Of a stretch of DNA of 64,000 nt, positions 1-10,203 are shown one piece after another; the first letter of the stretch is position 1, and every line of letters begins with the position of its first letter. A program made the position numbers and the translations under genes. The notes below the pieces were generated by a model, which was given only the letters and a program-made list of their open reading frames with translations, was not told the origin of the DNA and did no database searches. Origin of the DNA: Seison nebaliae (Eukaryota; Rotifera; Pararotatoria; Seisonacea; Seisonidae); the NCBI GenBank assembly GCA_023231475.1, contig JALJEE010002622.1, positions 1 through 64,000 on the forward strand, read 5' to 3'.

Positions 1-103
1 AAAGGTAGCAGTAGCGCCCTAAATAGTATCGATATTCGGACACATTCGAATGGACACACGATATCACACACGGACACATTGATATCAAATATCAAGGAAA
101 ATG

Positions 104-288
104 GGAGTAGAACTGTCCGATTTTTTCGAAAAAGGAGTAGATCTGTCCGAATTTTAACAAAAAGGAGTACTACTGTCCAAATTTTTCGAGAAAGGAGTAG
201 AACTGTCCGAATTTTTTGAAGGAAGGAGTAGATCTGTCCGTTTTTCCTCTACCAGGGTGTAGAAATTAGAAGGAGTAGAACTGTCCGT
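104..288. repeat. 30-bp minisatellite with CTGTCCG core
   Basis: Copies of a unit beginning GGAGTAGAWCTGTCCGAATT start at 104, 134, 164, 194, 225 and 272. The first four are spaced exactly 30 bp apart, and the fifth follows after 31 bp. Each copy carries a short purine stretch, the CTGTCCG core and then a T/A-rich tail. Just upstream (about 34-85) the reverse complement of the core (CGGACA) recurs. This reads as a small tandem array close to the window edge; it may continue to the left. Confidence 0.8.
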
Positions 289-327
289 ATATGATGAAAG
301 TATATGAAAGTTAAGAAGAAAAAATTA

Positions 328-398
328 TGCACTGACCGGGAATCGAACCCGGGCCGCCCGCGTGGCAGGCGAGCATTCTACCACTGAACCATCAGTGC
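328..398 (-). tRNA. tRNA-Gly (GCC)
   Basis: The minus strand reads a complete 71-nt cloverleaf: acceptor arm GCACTGA pairing with TCAGTGC, discriminator A, a D-arm containing GGTTCAGTGGTAGAATG, an anticodon loop with GCC (plus-strand 364-366), and a T-arm with GGTTCGATTCC. No intron and no encoded CCA. A T-run on the minus strand just downstream (about 319-325) can serve as a Pol III terminator. The sequence is close to the canonical animal tRNA-Gly(GCC). Confidence 0.97.
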
Positions 399-757
399 AA
401 TAATTTATGTTGTAAAATAGATATAAATACCGAGCATAATAATATTTCGTGATTTAATTGAAGAACTGAAATGAAGAGTAAACATTATAATGGAAATAAT
501 TGAATTCGATCTGACTAGGATTATTATTCTACGAACGAATGAAGATAATTTTTTCCGAACGAACTTGATGAAGAAATAAAATTAAAAAAGTTATGGGAAA
601 AACTTTCCTTGTCTTTTAATTATTCCATTCAATAAAGGAAAAACAATAACGGAGAATATAAGAATATTATAAGAACAAAAATGGAAAAATGTAAATGAAA
701 CATATTTTCCGTGTAGTTGTGTTTTTTTTTAGTTCGTTTTAGTTTGTGTCGTTGATA

Positions 758-2692
758 ATGAATAATTCCGAGGACACATCGAATGAAGAAGAGAAAGTCG
801 AATTAGCTGAAGAAGTTAATTCGAAACTACAAATAGTTGAAGAGTTTGATATTGATGAGTTCATGGAGAGACAACGTAGAGAAGAAGAAGAGCTTAAGAA
901 CAAAGTAATTAGGAATACTGTTGAGGAGCCGCCGTGTATTTTTAACGCTTTTTGTGCATGTTTGTATATAGTGAACCTCCAAATCATAATGTGGTCCCCA
1001 TATTTGTTGGATATGTTGCGGCGAAAAAATGAATGTCGTCAGATTACCTGTAACGTGTTTAATGAGATTAATTCATATCAAACTTTCCAACCGAATACAA
1101 TTCCCAGAAATATTCCCCATAATTATTTGAAACACGAAGTATTGACCATGATGGGTCTTCATAAACCGTATAGGGAATTCTTAACTTCGACATATAAAGC
1201 GTCTTTCGGATCGAAATGTGGAGAAAAACGTATTGACGATCAAAGTTACTGTCTATTTAATTTCTTTCGATTGTTAATGATGGATAAAAGAAGAACGGCA
1301 ACATTAAACGATCTTCTTCGGTTGTCAACAAATCAAACTGAACTTGAGAGAAACCGTAAAAATGAGAAATGTGTAACAGCCTTAAAGAAATTAGGGAAAC
1401 GAATCGATTTCGCAAAAGAAGCTGGAGATCAAGAGAAATTTTTGTTAGGTAATGATTTGGTGAGTCGTGATACGAATATATGGATAACTTTGGTCGCTCA
1501 TCTATTTCTGGATCCATTAGACCGTAACGGAGAATTTATCGGTATTGTCATGTATCCTGATATGGAAACTGAGTATATAAGGACTGAAACGGAATATTTT
1601 CCGATGGTACCCCCACAACTAATCGACGTGATGGTACACATACCTCCATTAAAGCTTTTAATCGTACAATTTGGTACGGAAATTGTGGAGGAAAAATATT
1701 ACGATATTTCAAAATCATTCTTGGAATATATGGACTCGATACAAAGTCGAACGTTCAACGAACGAGTTGGGAAAGATCTGTATTGGATTAGAGAGAAAGC
1801 GGCAGAAGTTATTCACCGTTACGGTTATCCTAAAGTTGTGATTACGCCCGAGAGATCCGTTGATGGAAATGTGAACGCAGTCCAATTAAGTGTAGAAACT
1901 CACATGGGTTTGACCAGGCGGATAATGGACGCTATTAGAAGAGTAAGGGCCGAACCGTTAATTACGTTGGAACAACTTCAGAACCATCATCCTCTAACTC
2001 CATTGCGAGATCTTCTTTTTTCAAGATATAGTCCCAGACTTAGTGCCCATTATTGGAATGATGACGGTTTTTCAAAAATGAGATTATTCCGGAATTTCAT
2101 AAACGATAAAGAAGGTGACAATTATTTGTTGTTCGCATTACAACTGGAAATTGACACACAACACTATCGAATGATTCCAAAAACATCTTTACCTGAATTG
2201 TGTGAGAAGGAAATCGAATATTTTAATCGAACTTTTCTCCGTACAATAGATTATTTGCGTGATATAACACATTATGAAGAATCGTTGCCGAACAATGAGA
2301 TAATTGTTAATTATGTTAAAAGTATATTAAAATCTCCCATTGAATATGAAACGCTCGCCAATGTCGATAAATTTCATCAGATGAGATATTTACAGAGGCA
2401 AATACCATTTACCCCACATTTCGATACGGAGCGACCACGTTATAGACCGGGTCATGCTATGGTTATGATAAGAACTTTCAACAATAATTGGCACGTCGTT
2501 GATAATGACCATATATATCGTGTAGAGAGACCATGGTTCTTTCTCCAAACCGATAATGGATTTAGTGACATCGCCAATATGTATTGGCATGAAGAACGAT
2601 CGTATGACCTGAAAGAGGATCTAAAGCAATATATGAAACCCATTATATCCAAGGACTATGATCATAAAGATGGCATGATGCTATATCATTAA
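758..2692 (+). CDS. Divergent ubiquitin-specific-protease-like protein, intronless
   Basis: An uninterrupted 644-codon frame. The first ATG at 758 is preferred over in-frame non-ATG codons upstream. The N-terminus is acidic and charged. Around residue 60 the motif PPCIFNAFCACLYIV matches the USP Cys-box pattern C-x-x-N-A-x-x-x-C-L. Near the C-terminus GHAMVMIRTFNNNWHVVDND (His about 566, Asp about 582) matches the USP His-box pattern G-H-x(4-6)-W-x-x-x-D-D, and the last part ends like the terminal strand of that fold. Between them a segment with DDQSYCLFNFFRLL could stand for the QDAHEF box. The roughly 500 residues separating the two boxes show no other family I recognise. Inference: a fast-evolving cysteine peptidase of the C19 type, or a degenerate relative. 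It could also be an unrelated lineage-specific protein. It has no visible introns, unlike most neighbours. Confidence 0.5.
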   Translation: MNNSEDTSNEEEKVELAEEVNSKLQIVEEFDIDEFMERQRREEEELKNKVIRNTVEEPPCIFNAFCACLYIVNLQIIMWSPYLLDMLRRKNECRQITCNVFNEINSYQTFQPNTIPRNIPHNYLKHEVLTMMGLHKPYREFLTSTYKASFGSKCGEKRIDDQSYCLFNFFRLLMMDKRRTATLNDLLRLSTNQTELERNRKNEKCVTALKKLGKRIDFAKEAGDQEKFLLGNDLVSRDTNIWITLVAHLFLDPLDRNGEFIGIVMYPDMETEYIRTETEYFPMVPPQLIDVMVHIPPLKLLIVQFGTEIVEEKYYDISKSFLEYMDSIQSRTFNERVGKDLYWIREKAAEVIHRYGYPKVVITPERSVDGNVNAVQLSVETHMGLTRRIMDAIRRVRAEPLITLEQLQNHHPLTPLRDLLFSRYSPRLSAHYWNDDGFSKMRLFRNFINDKEGDNYLLFALQLEIDTQHYRMIPKTSLPELCEKEIEYFNRTFLRTIDYLRDITHYEESLPNNEIIVNYVKSILKSPIEYETLANVDKFHQMRYLQRQIPFTPHFDTERPRYRPGHAMVMIRTFNNNWHVVDNDHIYRVERPWFFLQTDNGFSDIANMYWHEERSYDLKEDLKQYMKPIISKDYDHKDGMMLYH

Positions 2693-5528
2693 TGTGAATT
2701 ACAGTTTTTTATTATCAACGTTTGTGTTATACTATAGTATATTATTAAACATTATATATAATATTAATAATATATTATTAAGAATTTATTTTGGTCAGGA
2801 ACTTGTCGAAACTTCTCTTGGGACTTTAATTTTCTCGAACTTCCATGTCCATCATCACTGACAAACTACTTCATTTGTTACTTTTTTAATTCAAAAGTGT
2901 TTTTTGAATTCGACTTAGAAATTTTGTAACCCAATTCTTGAGGGAATTATATTGATTTATTTTCTCATTATTTATTTAATTAATTTAAGATTTTTCACGA
3001 ATTTGTTTTTTTGAAATTTTCAAAATAAAACTCATTAGTCATAATTTCAAATGGATGCTTGAAATGAAGTTTAATAAAAAACTTTATCATTGTAGACCAT
3101 TTTAAACAAAAAACATAAAATAAATTTAAATACATTAAATTTAATCTCATATGTTAAATATTTCTATTTATAATTTATGAACTTGATAATATGAAGTTTT
3201 AAAAAATGTAAACGATAAAAAGTTCTAAAAACCAATTTAAATTGGATTAATTTTTATTTATTTAATACAAATAATCATTAAATTAGAAAGAAAACTAAAT
3301 AACACAGTTGATAAATTGTTGGAAATAAGAGATCTAGCTTTATCGATGCGAATTGGTGCAGATTCAGGAATTAAAATAGACTATAGAGGCATAAGAACAA
3401 GTAGAAATTATAGAATAATTCAAATTAATTGAAAGATGGGATAGAAGAATCGATTCCACTATCTAAAACATTTAGTAGATTCGAGTAACCGAAATAAAAA
3501 TTTCTATTTTCCGAGCGTTAGTCCAAAAATTTCCAGTTTGTCCATATACATCCAATTGTCCGACACTTAATGAAAAATTAATTATACTGGAACAATGAAA
3601 AGAAACCCGCTCCCTCTGATTTTTTCGATAATATTATGACATGTCGAGTATTTCTATCATCTTTCCATGTGTTATGACAAAGATGGTCATCAGAAAAAAT
3701 TCCCGTTATATACTTTTCGACATTGCAGTCAACCGTATATTCTCTATCGATGTATGCGAGTTCATATTTCTTAGAATTATAATCACTGTTTGAAAATTGA
3801 TGTTGTCTTCTCGATCATTTAAGAAATATATAACCTGTTTAAATAACACTTGTATGGGTTCTTTAATTTAATGAATTGTTCAAGATTATTTTTGTCATAA
3901 ACATCAGACCGAAAAAAGGTTGTCCTACTGAACCATTTGCTAGTCGTGTATTGTGGACGATTTCCGAAAAAAAGTTTCGCTACGATTCCATTGGAGTTGT
4001 GGAAGTTGATTTGAATCTAACGATAATAATGAAAGAAAGAAAATGTTGAACTAAAAAAAACGAAGGCGAAATTAGAAAATTTTCGGGATATTTCCAAATT
4101 ATTTTCAACTTCCCTCACCCATTTATCCCCGAAATTCTCAGATTCGTTCGTTGAGAATGACAGTAAACGATGTTCTACGAAATGAAAATAGTTGAACAAT
4201 TGAAATGAATTAAACTAGCGAGTATTCGATAGTTGGGTTCACCCACACTTTTTACACAAACCAGATCTAAATCTAAAACTTTTGGTACGATTGGTTTGGG
4301 TGGGAAATGGCAGATATATTTGTATTCTTCCACATATTTTTCGATGTAACTTCTATCAATATTTACGGGCATCTTATAAAGAGAAACGGATTCCAATTCT
4401 CCATTTTCGTCCATGTTCCGTACTAAAGTAAAAATTAAGTTGAATCGTTTACTGGAGATAATGTGGATGAACGATACGAAATAGACGTAAACAATTTCTC
4501 TCAAGAACACCATTTTTTTTGAAACTTTCACAAAAAATGTTGTTAACTTTTTGTTTATTAGGAAGTATAATTATATAACTTCCCTGAAGAAACAAGAAAT
4601 GGAAATTGTTAAATCGATGAAGTTTATTTGAAACAAAACATTTTTAAAAACATTCTTTAAATTACTCTTCAGCTTAGTCAAGAACTACTTTTATTACTAA
4701 TGAAATGGATTTAAATTACAATATATTACTCTAATAGCACACGACGACAATTGAATTATTGACTTTCTTTTTGGAACATCGCATCTAATCTAGAATATTC
4801 CTCTTCGCAATATTGTTTATCAAGTGTCTCAACTTGCATTATATTGATGAATTATGAAATTAAACCAAAAAGGAAATTCGAAAACATCAGACAAATTCTC
4901 TCGTTTAAGTTGTAGCCGTAACAAGTGATAAACTCTAATTTAACAACTAATTGAACTACATTAAATTGAAAGTTTCAATTTGAGAGAAAAGTGATCTAGA
5001 GAATTATTCCTTCCTCCCACGAAATTATTTAATTCGCACAAAATTTATGAATGAAACTAATTTTTATTGTAGTTCAATTTTTTGAAAAGGTTTTGGAAGT
5101 CGCTTGATGATTCTATAGAGAAAACAGTTAATCTTATTAGTCGGTAATATAATAACGAATATTTATTTATAGATTAGATGATGTTTAAAAAAATCATATT
5201 GTCCCAGTAATAGAACAAAGACATTTAATTTTTCCATTATTTGGCCATTAGTGGAAAATTTCATGATAGAATTATTCTAATGGAAATTTAAATTTCTGGA
5301 ATGCCGTATAGATAATAAGAAGAAGTCTTTTAAAGACATGAGACATAAGACAAATTATAATAAAGAAAAATCAATAATTTCTCTTTAACTCTTTTCTTCC
5401 TTCGGTTCTTTTGGTTAAACTCATTTAAAAGTTTTTAATTTTAAAATTATCGTGAAATAATTTTCAATTTCACATGGCACAAAATAAGTTCATTTTTTTC
5501 ACTGATTCCTAGAAATCTCGTTTCGGAA
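2693..5528. other. AT-rich intergenic region without a convincing gene
   Basis: About 2.8 kb of AT-rich sequence with short palindromic AT stretches near 2740-2790. The only frame worth noting is minus strand 4175-4531, which opens with a hydrophobic leader (MVFLREIVYVYFVSFIHII) and continues with a soluble-looking tail containing YICHFPPKPIVPKV. It could be an exon or single-exon gene for a small secreted protein, but its length is within what chance gives at this base composition. Nothing else is supported. Confidence 0.5.
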
Positions 5529-5897
5529 ATGACTAGAAATATTTGTGTGACGTGTCGGAAGGAATTAGATAATTTTAAGACGACAAACCAAAGACTTTTC
5601 GAATGTGCTCATGTGATTTGTTTAATGTGTTTAAATAACATTGAAAAAAAGACGTGTCCTCTATGTAATTGTGCATTGATAAAAGATAATACGATACAGG
5701 TCCTCACTCTAACAGAAGGAGATCAATTCAGTGCCATTTTGAAGAAGAACGGCAGTATTCGAAGTCAGAGCAATCGAATCGAGGAGCAATCAAGAAAGAA
5801 TGAACCTGTACAATTACAACTAAACTTTCTGAAGAAACAACTAGAAAATTATGAAGAATATGTGGGAAAATTGAAAGTTTTATCGGAGAAACTTTGA
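5529..5897 (+). CDS. Small RING finger plus coiled-coil protein (RNF212/Zip3-like layout)
   Basis: A 122-residue protein. Residues 6-46 form a C3HC4 RING: C6-x2-C9, C26-x-H28, C31-x2-C34, C43-x2-C46, with the usual spacing. Residues about 90-122 (LQLNFLKKQLENYEEYV) predict a coiled coil. A very N-terminal RING followed by a linker and a coiled coil is the layout of the RNF212/Zip3/HEI10 and insect Vilya/Narya/Nenya family, SUMO or ubiquitin ligases that mark meiotic crossover sites. The family link is inferred from layout and RING spacing only; any small RING E3 would also fit. A TGA ends the frame and an AATAAA lies near 6006. The gene is intronless as read and sits just upstream of tRNA-Arg. 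Confidence 0.6.
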   Translation: MTRNICVTCRKELDNFKTTNQRLFECAHVICLMCLNNIEKKTCPLCNCALIKDNTIQVLTLTEGDQFSAILKKNGSIRSQSNRIEEQSRKNEPVQLQLNFLKKQLENYEEYVGKLKVLSEKL

Positions 5898-6107
5898 TGA
5901 AAAAATTAAATTTTGTTGGACTATTAATAATTCGAACATGTATTTTGTGCATTAATCTCTGATTGTTTCAACATGCATTAAACCTTCCTTATTTGTTTTG
6001 AGTTGAATAAATTTAAAAATTATCTTATTGTTTTTATGATTTAAATGAGTAAATGATCGTTAATAAAATTAATTAGGTTTATTCATATTTCTTCTCAATG
6101 TTATGTC

Positions 6108-6180
6108 GTCCCTGTAGCGCAGTGGATAGCGCGTTGGACTTCTAATCCAAAGGCCGTGGGTTCGAATCCCACCAGGGATG
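6108..6180 (+). tRNA. tRNA-Arg (TCT), copy 1
   Basis: A complete 73-nt cloverleaf: acceptor GTCCCTG pairing with CAGGGAT (first pair G-U), discriminator G, D-arm TAGCGCAGTGGATAGCGC, anticodon TCT at 6141-6143, T-arm GTGGGTTCGAATCCCAC. No intron and no encoded CCA. A TTTT at 6185-6188 can terminate Pol III transcription. Base for base identical to the minus-strand copy at 24819-24891. Confidence 0.97.
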
Positions 6181-6186
6181 TTAATT

Positions 6187-6677
6187 TTATGAAAATAGTC
6201 CATCATCATCATGAAGCGTTTTGTTGTGGAGAATCTTGTCGGGATCAATGAAATTGCAATTTTCGTTGCCTATTTGTTCTTTGTGGAGACCCATCCTGCC
6301 ACAGGTTATTCTGCCATTACGTTGCCAATTACATGTATGACAGATTTGTCGATTTTGGGAATTTTGAATTCCCTTTTAAATTTTAGTTATAATTCCTATT
6401 TTGATTGTTATTACTTCCGTCTCTTGACGTACTACCAAAATTAGTTCGTCATCTAGTATATTATCCGCACACACTTCTTTCGCCAATCCAACTCGGTCTG
6501 TTCAAATTGATTAATGTTATAGTTAATTTTATTTTGATCGTTATATGCGCTACGCAAATACTCGGTTACGTAGCGAAGGATTGGTTGCATTAACGTTGCC
6601 GCTAATTCTTCATCCGTTAAATGGTAGTATGCCAATTTGGGGTGGATTGTCGGCAACCATTCTTGTCGGTTATCGTC
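6187..6677 (-). CDS. Unidentified three-exon gene with CxxC motif, 5' end not resolved
   Basis: Read on the minus strand: an exon from about 6677 to 6554, intron 6553-6498 (56 bp), exon 6497-6415, intron 6414-6373 (42 bp), final exon 6372-6187 ending in TAA. All phases agree. The joined reading contains HPKLAYYHLTDEELAATLMQ, then AKEVCADNILDDELILVV, then QICHTCNWQRNGRITCGRMG (a CxxC with further Cys), and ends HDDDGLFS. I do not recognise the family. The start is uncertain: an in-frame stop lies just upstream of about 6690, so the exon probably begins at a splice acceptor near 6677 and an earlier exon is missing. The stop codon lies only 6 bp beyond the 3' end of tRNA-Arg on the other strand. 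Confidence 0.45.
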
Positions 6678-7372
6678 CTTGGTGATAAATAACAATAATC
6701 ATTATATCGATGTAGAATGTAGAAATTATGAAACATTTTCTTAATAAGCTTTAGACATTCAACTATAGTTCCACATTATAATGTAAGTTAACTTTGTTCT
6801 TAATAATTCAATTTTATCAGAGAAATGGTTGTTCGGGGTTAAAGACTATTAAATTCAATTAATCATTAAAGACAATTCGTTTATTGGTAATTAATTAGTT
6901 AATTTATTTAAATATTTTAATGGAGATTTGGAGAGTGACTGAATGGGATGAATTCCGATGAGAAAAACTTCAATTTGGAGATAAGTCATTGAAACTGGGA
7001 TATCCTCAGAAGATTGAAAAAGAATGAGGTGTCTGTGAATTTGTGGTCTGTCGTGTGGCCGTTGACACGATTAGTGGAGAGTTAGGTTATAACGCAAGAT
7101 ATGGAAGATGATTTTATTTATATTATTATAATAATTATATTATGTTATTATAAGCGAAAGAAGGTGTTATTGTTAAATCATGATACTATCTTCTTTCAGC
7201 TTACATTTTACAGCTTACATTTTAAGTTCAACCGCTTCTACACTACAGGTGGAAGGAGAAATTCGAAAGAATTCAATGAACGATTATTTTAAAATATTAT
7301 TCCGATTTTTTTATCTGTTTCTTCACGCATAATCTTCCTCTTTTTTCCTCTAATAATAATTTCGAGTTTTCA
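6678..7372. other. Intergenic, probable upstream region of the ADAR-like gene
   Basis: AT-rich sequence between the unidentified minus-strand gene and the plus-strand deaminase-domain gene. No RNA gene or convincing coding frame seen. A pyrimidine-rich tract (about 7300-7350) lies just before the ATG at 7373 and may belong to the 5' leader. Confidence 0.5.
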
Positions 7373-9749
7373 ATGGCTATCCAACAATCGCATTCTTGGA
7401 GAGAATTGTTGAAGTATGAGCCATTGGATGTTGAGACTATCGCACGATTCGCCATTGCCATCCCCAAAAAGAAGTTTCGGAGTATATTTCGAAAGTTCCT
7501 CTTGGAGAATGGTAATCCGACGATGTGTATTTATGAGTATTGTGCCCAACGGAAGATCCCCGCCCCCAATGTCGTGGAGTGTTTCCAGACGATGGAATGT
7601 AATTCTCCCGTTGAATTCTCGTCCCGTATCGAATTTCCTGATACCATCAAATTTCCAATATGTTCCGGTAAGACGAAAAAGAAGGCGACATATAATGCAT
7701 CGATGATTGCAATGATTTATCTTCTCGTATTACACGAAGAGGAGATTTTGGAAGTTGATTTCGATTCCGACGTAACTTACACTTATCAATTACGTTATCT
7801 GAATGATGATAATGTCGAATGGTTAATCGATCGGACATTGGAAGTTCATGAACAACCAGAATGTTATAAGAAATATTTGAATCATAAAATTGGTGAAATT
7901 GAAGATATTTCCGTTTTATTTCGTCACTCTAATCAATTCAATTTTTCCGATGTGCTTTTATTGAAAAATATTCAATATCGTTTACCTAAATTACAATTGA
8001 TGAGATTAAGTAGACGTCACAATTTCAAAGTGGATTTTGCGACGAAAGAGATCGAAGAAAATCAAAAAGTTTCCATCACACTCAACATCGAATTTGATGA
8101 TGAGAGTGAAATAATGAAAAATTCGACGGTTTCCAAACGGTTCGAGAAAACAGTAAAGAACAATGTGGAATTAGTTGGCGAAAGACGTATATGTAAATGG
8201 GCTCTCAATTACTTGTTCAATACGTATGTGTACGGTTACCGTTTGAAGGATTTGATGACGACATTTGATGAGATAAATTTAAATGTCATTCAAGAAATTC
8301 AATCGAATAATTCACTTCTTGGTCAATTGGCACTTGCGGGAAATCAAAAATATTTCGCTACTATACTACAAATGTCACCGTCAAGGACGAGGGCGTCAAA
8401 AATGGTCGCTTTTGCTTCCTGTGCCGATGGAATCCATCAACATCTTCCTCAGCAATTTTTCAAGGAAAACATAAAAAATTCTGGTCGATATTTACACGAC
8501 ATGAGTTTATTGACGATGTTGAGACGATCATTTTGTATGTATTTGAATGAACAAATTCAAAAATTGGAAGATGATTCTTCGTCGTCCATTTTTGAAAATA
8601 TCCTCCCCCAACATCAATCCAAAGTATTTGATGGTACGACTTGTTTGAGATTGTGTCCGGACGTCTCCTTCAATCTTTTCCTCAATTTCATTCCTGACGG
8701 TTGTGCATTTGACGTTTGTGAAATGGTAAATGAGAGCAATTTAAATAATGTTTCCGTCGATCGTTTAGCTTATCTGGAGAATTTGGAAAATGATATTTCT
8801 CATTTCGACGCCCAATTGACTGATGAAATTTATTCGCGAATGAAAGATGTAGTGAAATTCGAGAAGAATTTATGGCATTCTGGACATCATATGAATAATC
8901 TGAGAGAATCATATGCTCAAGGTCGAGTAACTGCATTTCATGTGAAGGATGTAAATTTGAATGAATCGATCCCGATCGATCGGGAAGAAATGAATGGAAC
9001 TCTTCCAATGTCCTCCACCGACAAATTGACACAATGGCAAATTTTGGGTTGGCAAGGCAGTTTAATGTCATCTCTCATTAAACCCGTCTACATGTCCTCC
9101 ATAACGATAGCGGATAAAAATTTTCATTATGAAACTCTCTGTTCAGCTTTTTGTTGTCGAATGTCCGATTATCCACTCATTCAACAACTTCCCCAAAACT
9201 TCGTCCTGAAACATCCACGAATTGGTCGCCCTTATTCCCATGTGGCATTTCCCAAATTGAAGAGTTTAATAACAGAATTTCGCATCAAATCCGAACAACG
9301 AATAATACATGATGATCATGATCATTCGAATTCCTTCCTCGTTCTCTATGCAGCTGATGTGGAGACGTACGAAATCATTGATACATCCACCGGTTTAGAG
9401 ACGGATTTCTCTCACACTAAAACTAATTCATTCACTCCTCTCATGTGTAAATTGGGGAATTTGAATCGATTTCTTTTCACGTTGAAAAGCTTGAATAAGG
9501 GATCCATTGAATTTTCTTCGCAATTCCTCGACGATAATGACGACGAACTTCTTTATGAACAATTCAAACAGAGATTAGGAGAAATGAGCGGATATTCATT
9601 AGCTAAACGAATTTTCCGTCAACATATCGAACGTTGCCAGTTAATTCATTTCTCATTATTTATTTTAATTTTTTCTTTTTTAAAGATTTGGAAGATGGAA
9701 ATCAGTATCTCATCTACTTAATCATTTTCCCGTCCCAATTTCAAAATGA
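7373..9749 (+). CDS. dsRBD plus ADAR-type deaminase-domain protein, predicted catalytically dead (ADAD-like)
   Basis: Exon 1 is 7373-9639; a 46-bp intron 9640-9685 and exon 2 9686-9749 complete 776 residues. Residues about 48-122 look like a double-stranded RNA binding domain: NPTMCIYEYCAQRKIPAPNV, then SGKTKKKATYNASMIAMIYL. Residues about 330-770 follow the ADAR/ADAD deaminase domain: MLRRSF aligns with the Arg pair after HAE, MSSTDKLTQWQILGWQGSL with the TMSCSDKIARWNVVGIQGSL block, and KPVYMSSI with EPIYFSSI. The catalytic set is lost. HAE reads H375-D-M, so the proton-shuttling Glu is gone. PCGDA reads P441-D-G-C-A. The second zinc Cys is Ser548. Residues lining the inositol hexaphosphate pocket (RR, K551, W, QGSL) persist. 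Known family role: vertebrate ADAD proteins bind RNA in germ cells without editing. The role here is inferred. The spliced C-terminus (FGRWKSVSHLL) fits the family better than unspliced read-through. Confidence 0.72.
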
Positions 9750-10093
9750 TCGATTGAATTCCATTTCAAAAAAATATTGAAAATTTCTTCATCATGAAAA
9801 TTATTGTAAAAATTTGGGTTGTATAACTAAATTATTTTTCCTCTTTTTTTTCATAGATCTCATTCAAATTATCTCTATTCTCATTTTTCCTTCAATCTCT
9901 GTAAATTTTTTCTAACTTCCGTTTTATTATTAAACGAATATCTTTTGTCTAATCAATCTCCAAAACATCATCACCATTATCATCATCATGTGTCATTTGT
10001 GTTTGAAAGATTTGAATGATATTTTTTAAAACTTAATTTTTATCTTATATTTTAAATGAAAAGAAAATAATTTTAATGTTAAAATTCCATATG

Positions 10094-10203
10094 AATTTAA
10101 GAAAAATTCGAAATAAAAAACGATGAGAATTTCTAATCTCATGAACAATTTCAATTAATTAATTCAATTCTCATCGTTTTTTATTTCGAATTTTTCTTAA
10201 ATT
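10094..10203. repeat. Perfect 38-bp inverted repeat with 34-nt loop
   Basis: The arm 10094-10131 (AATTTAAGAAAAATTCGAAA followed by TAAAAAACGATGAGAATT) is matched exactly, in reverse complement, by 10166-10203. The 34-nt spacer between them is AT-rich. The pairing stops sharply at both ends. No flanking target duplication or coding sequence was seen. It may be a fold-back element, a recent inverted duplication or a hairpin-forming transcript. Confidence 0.9.
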
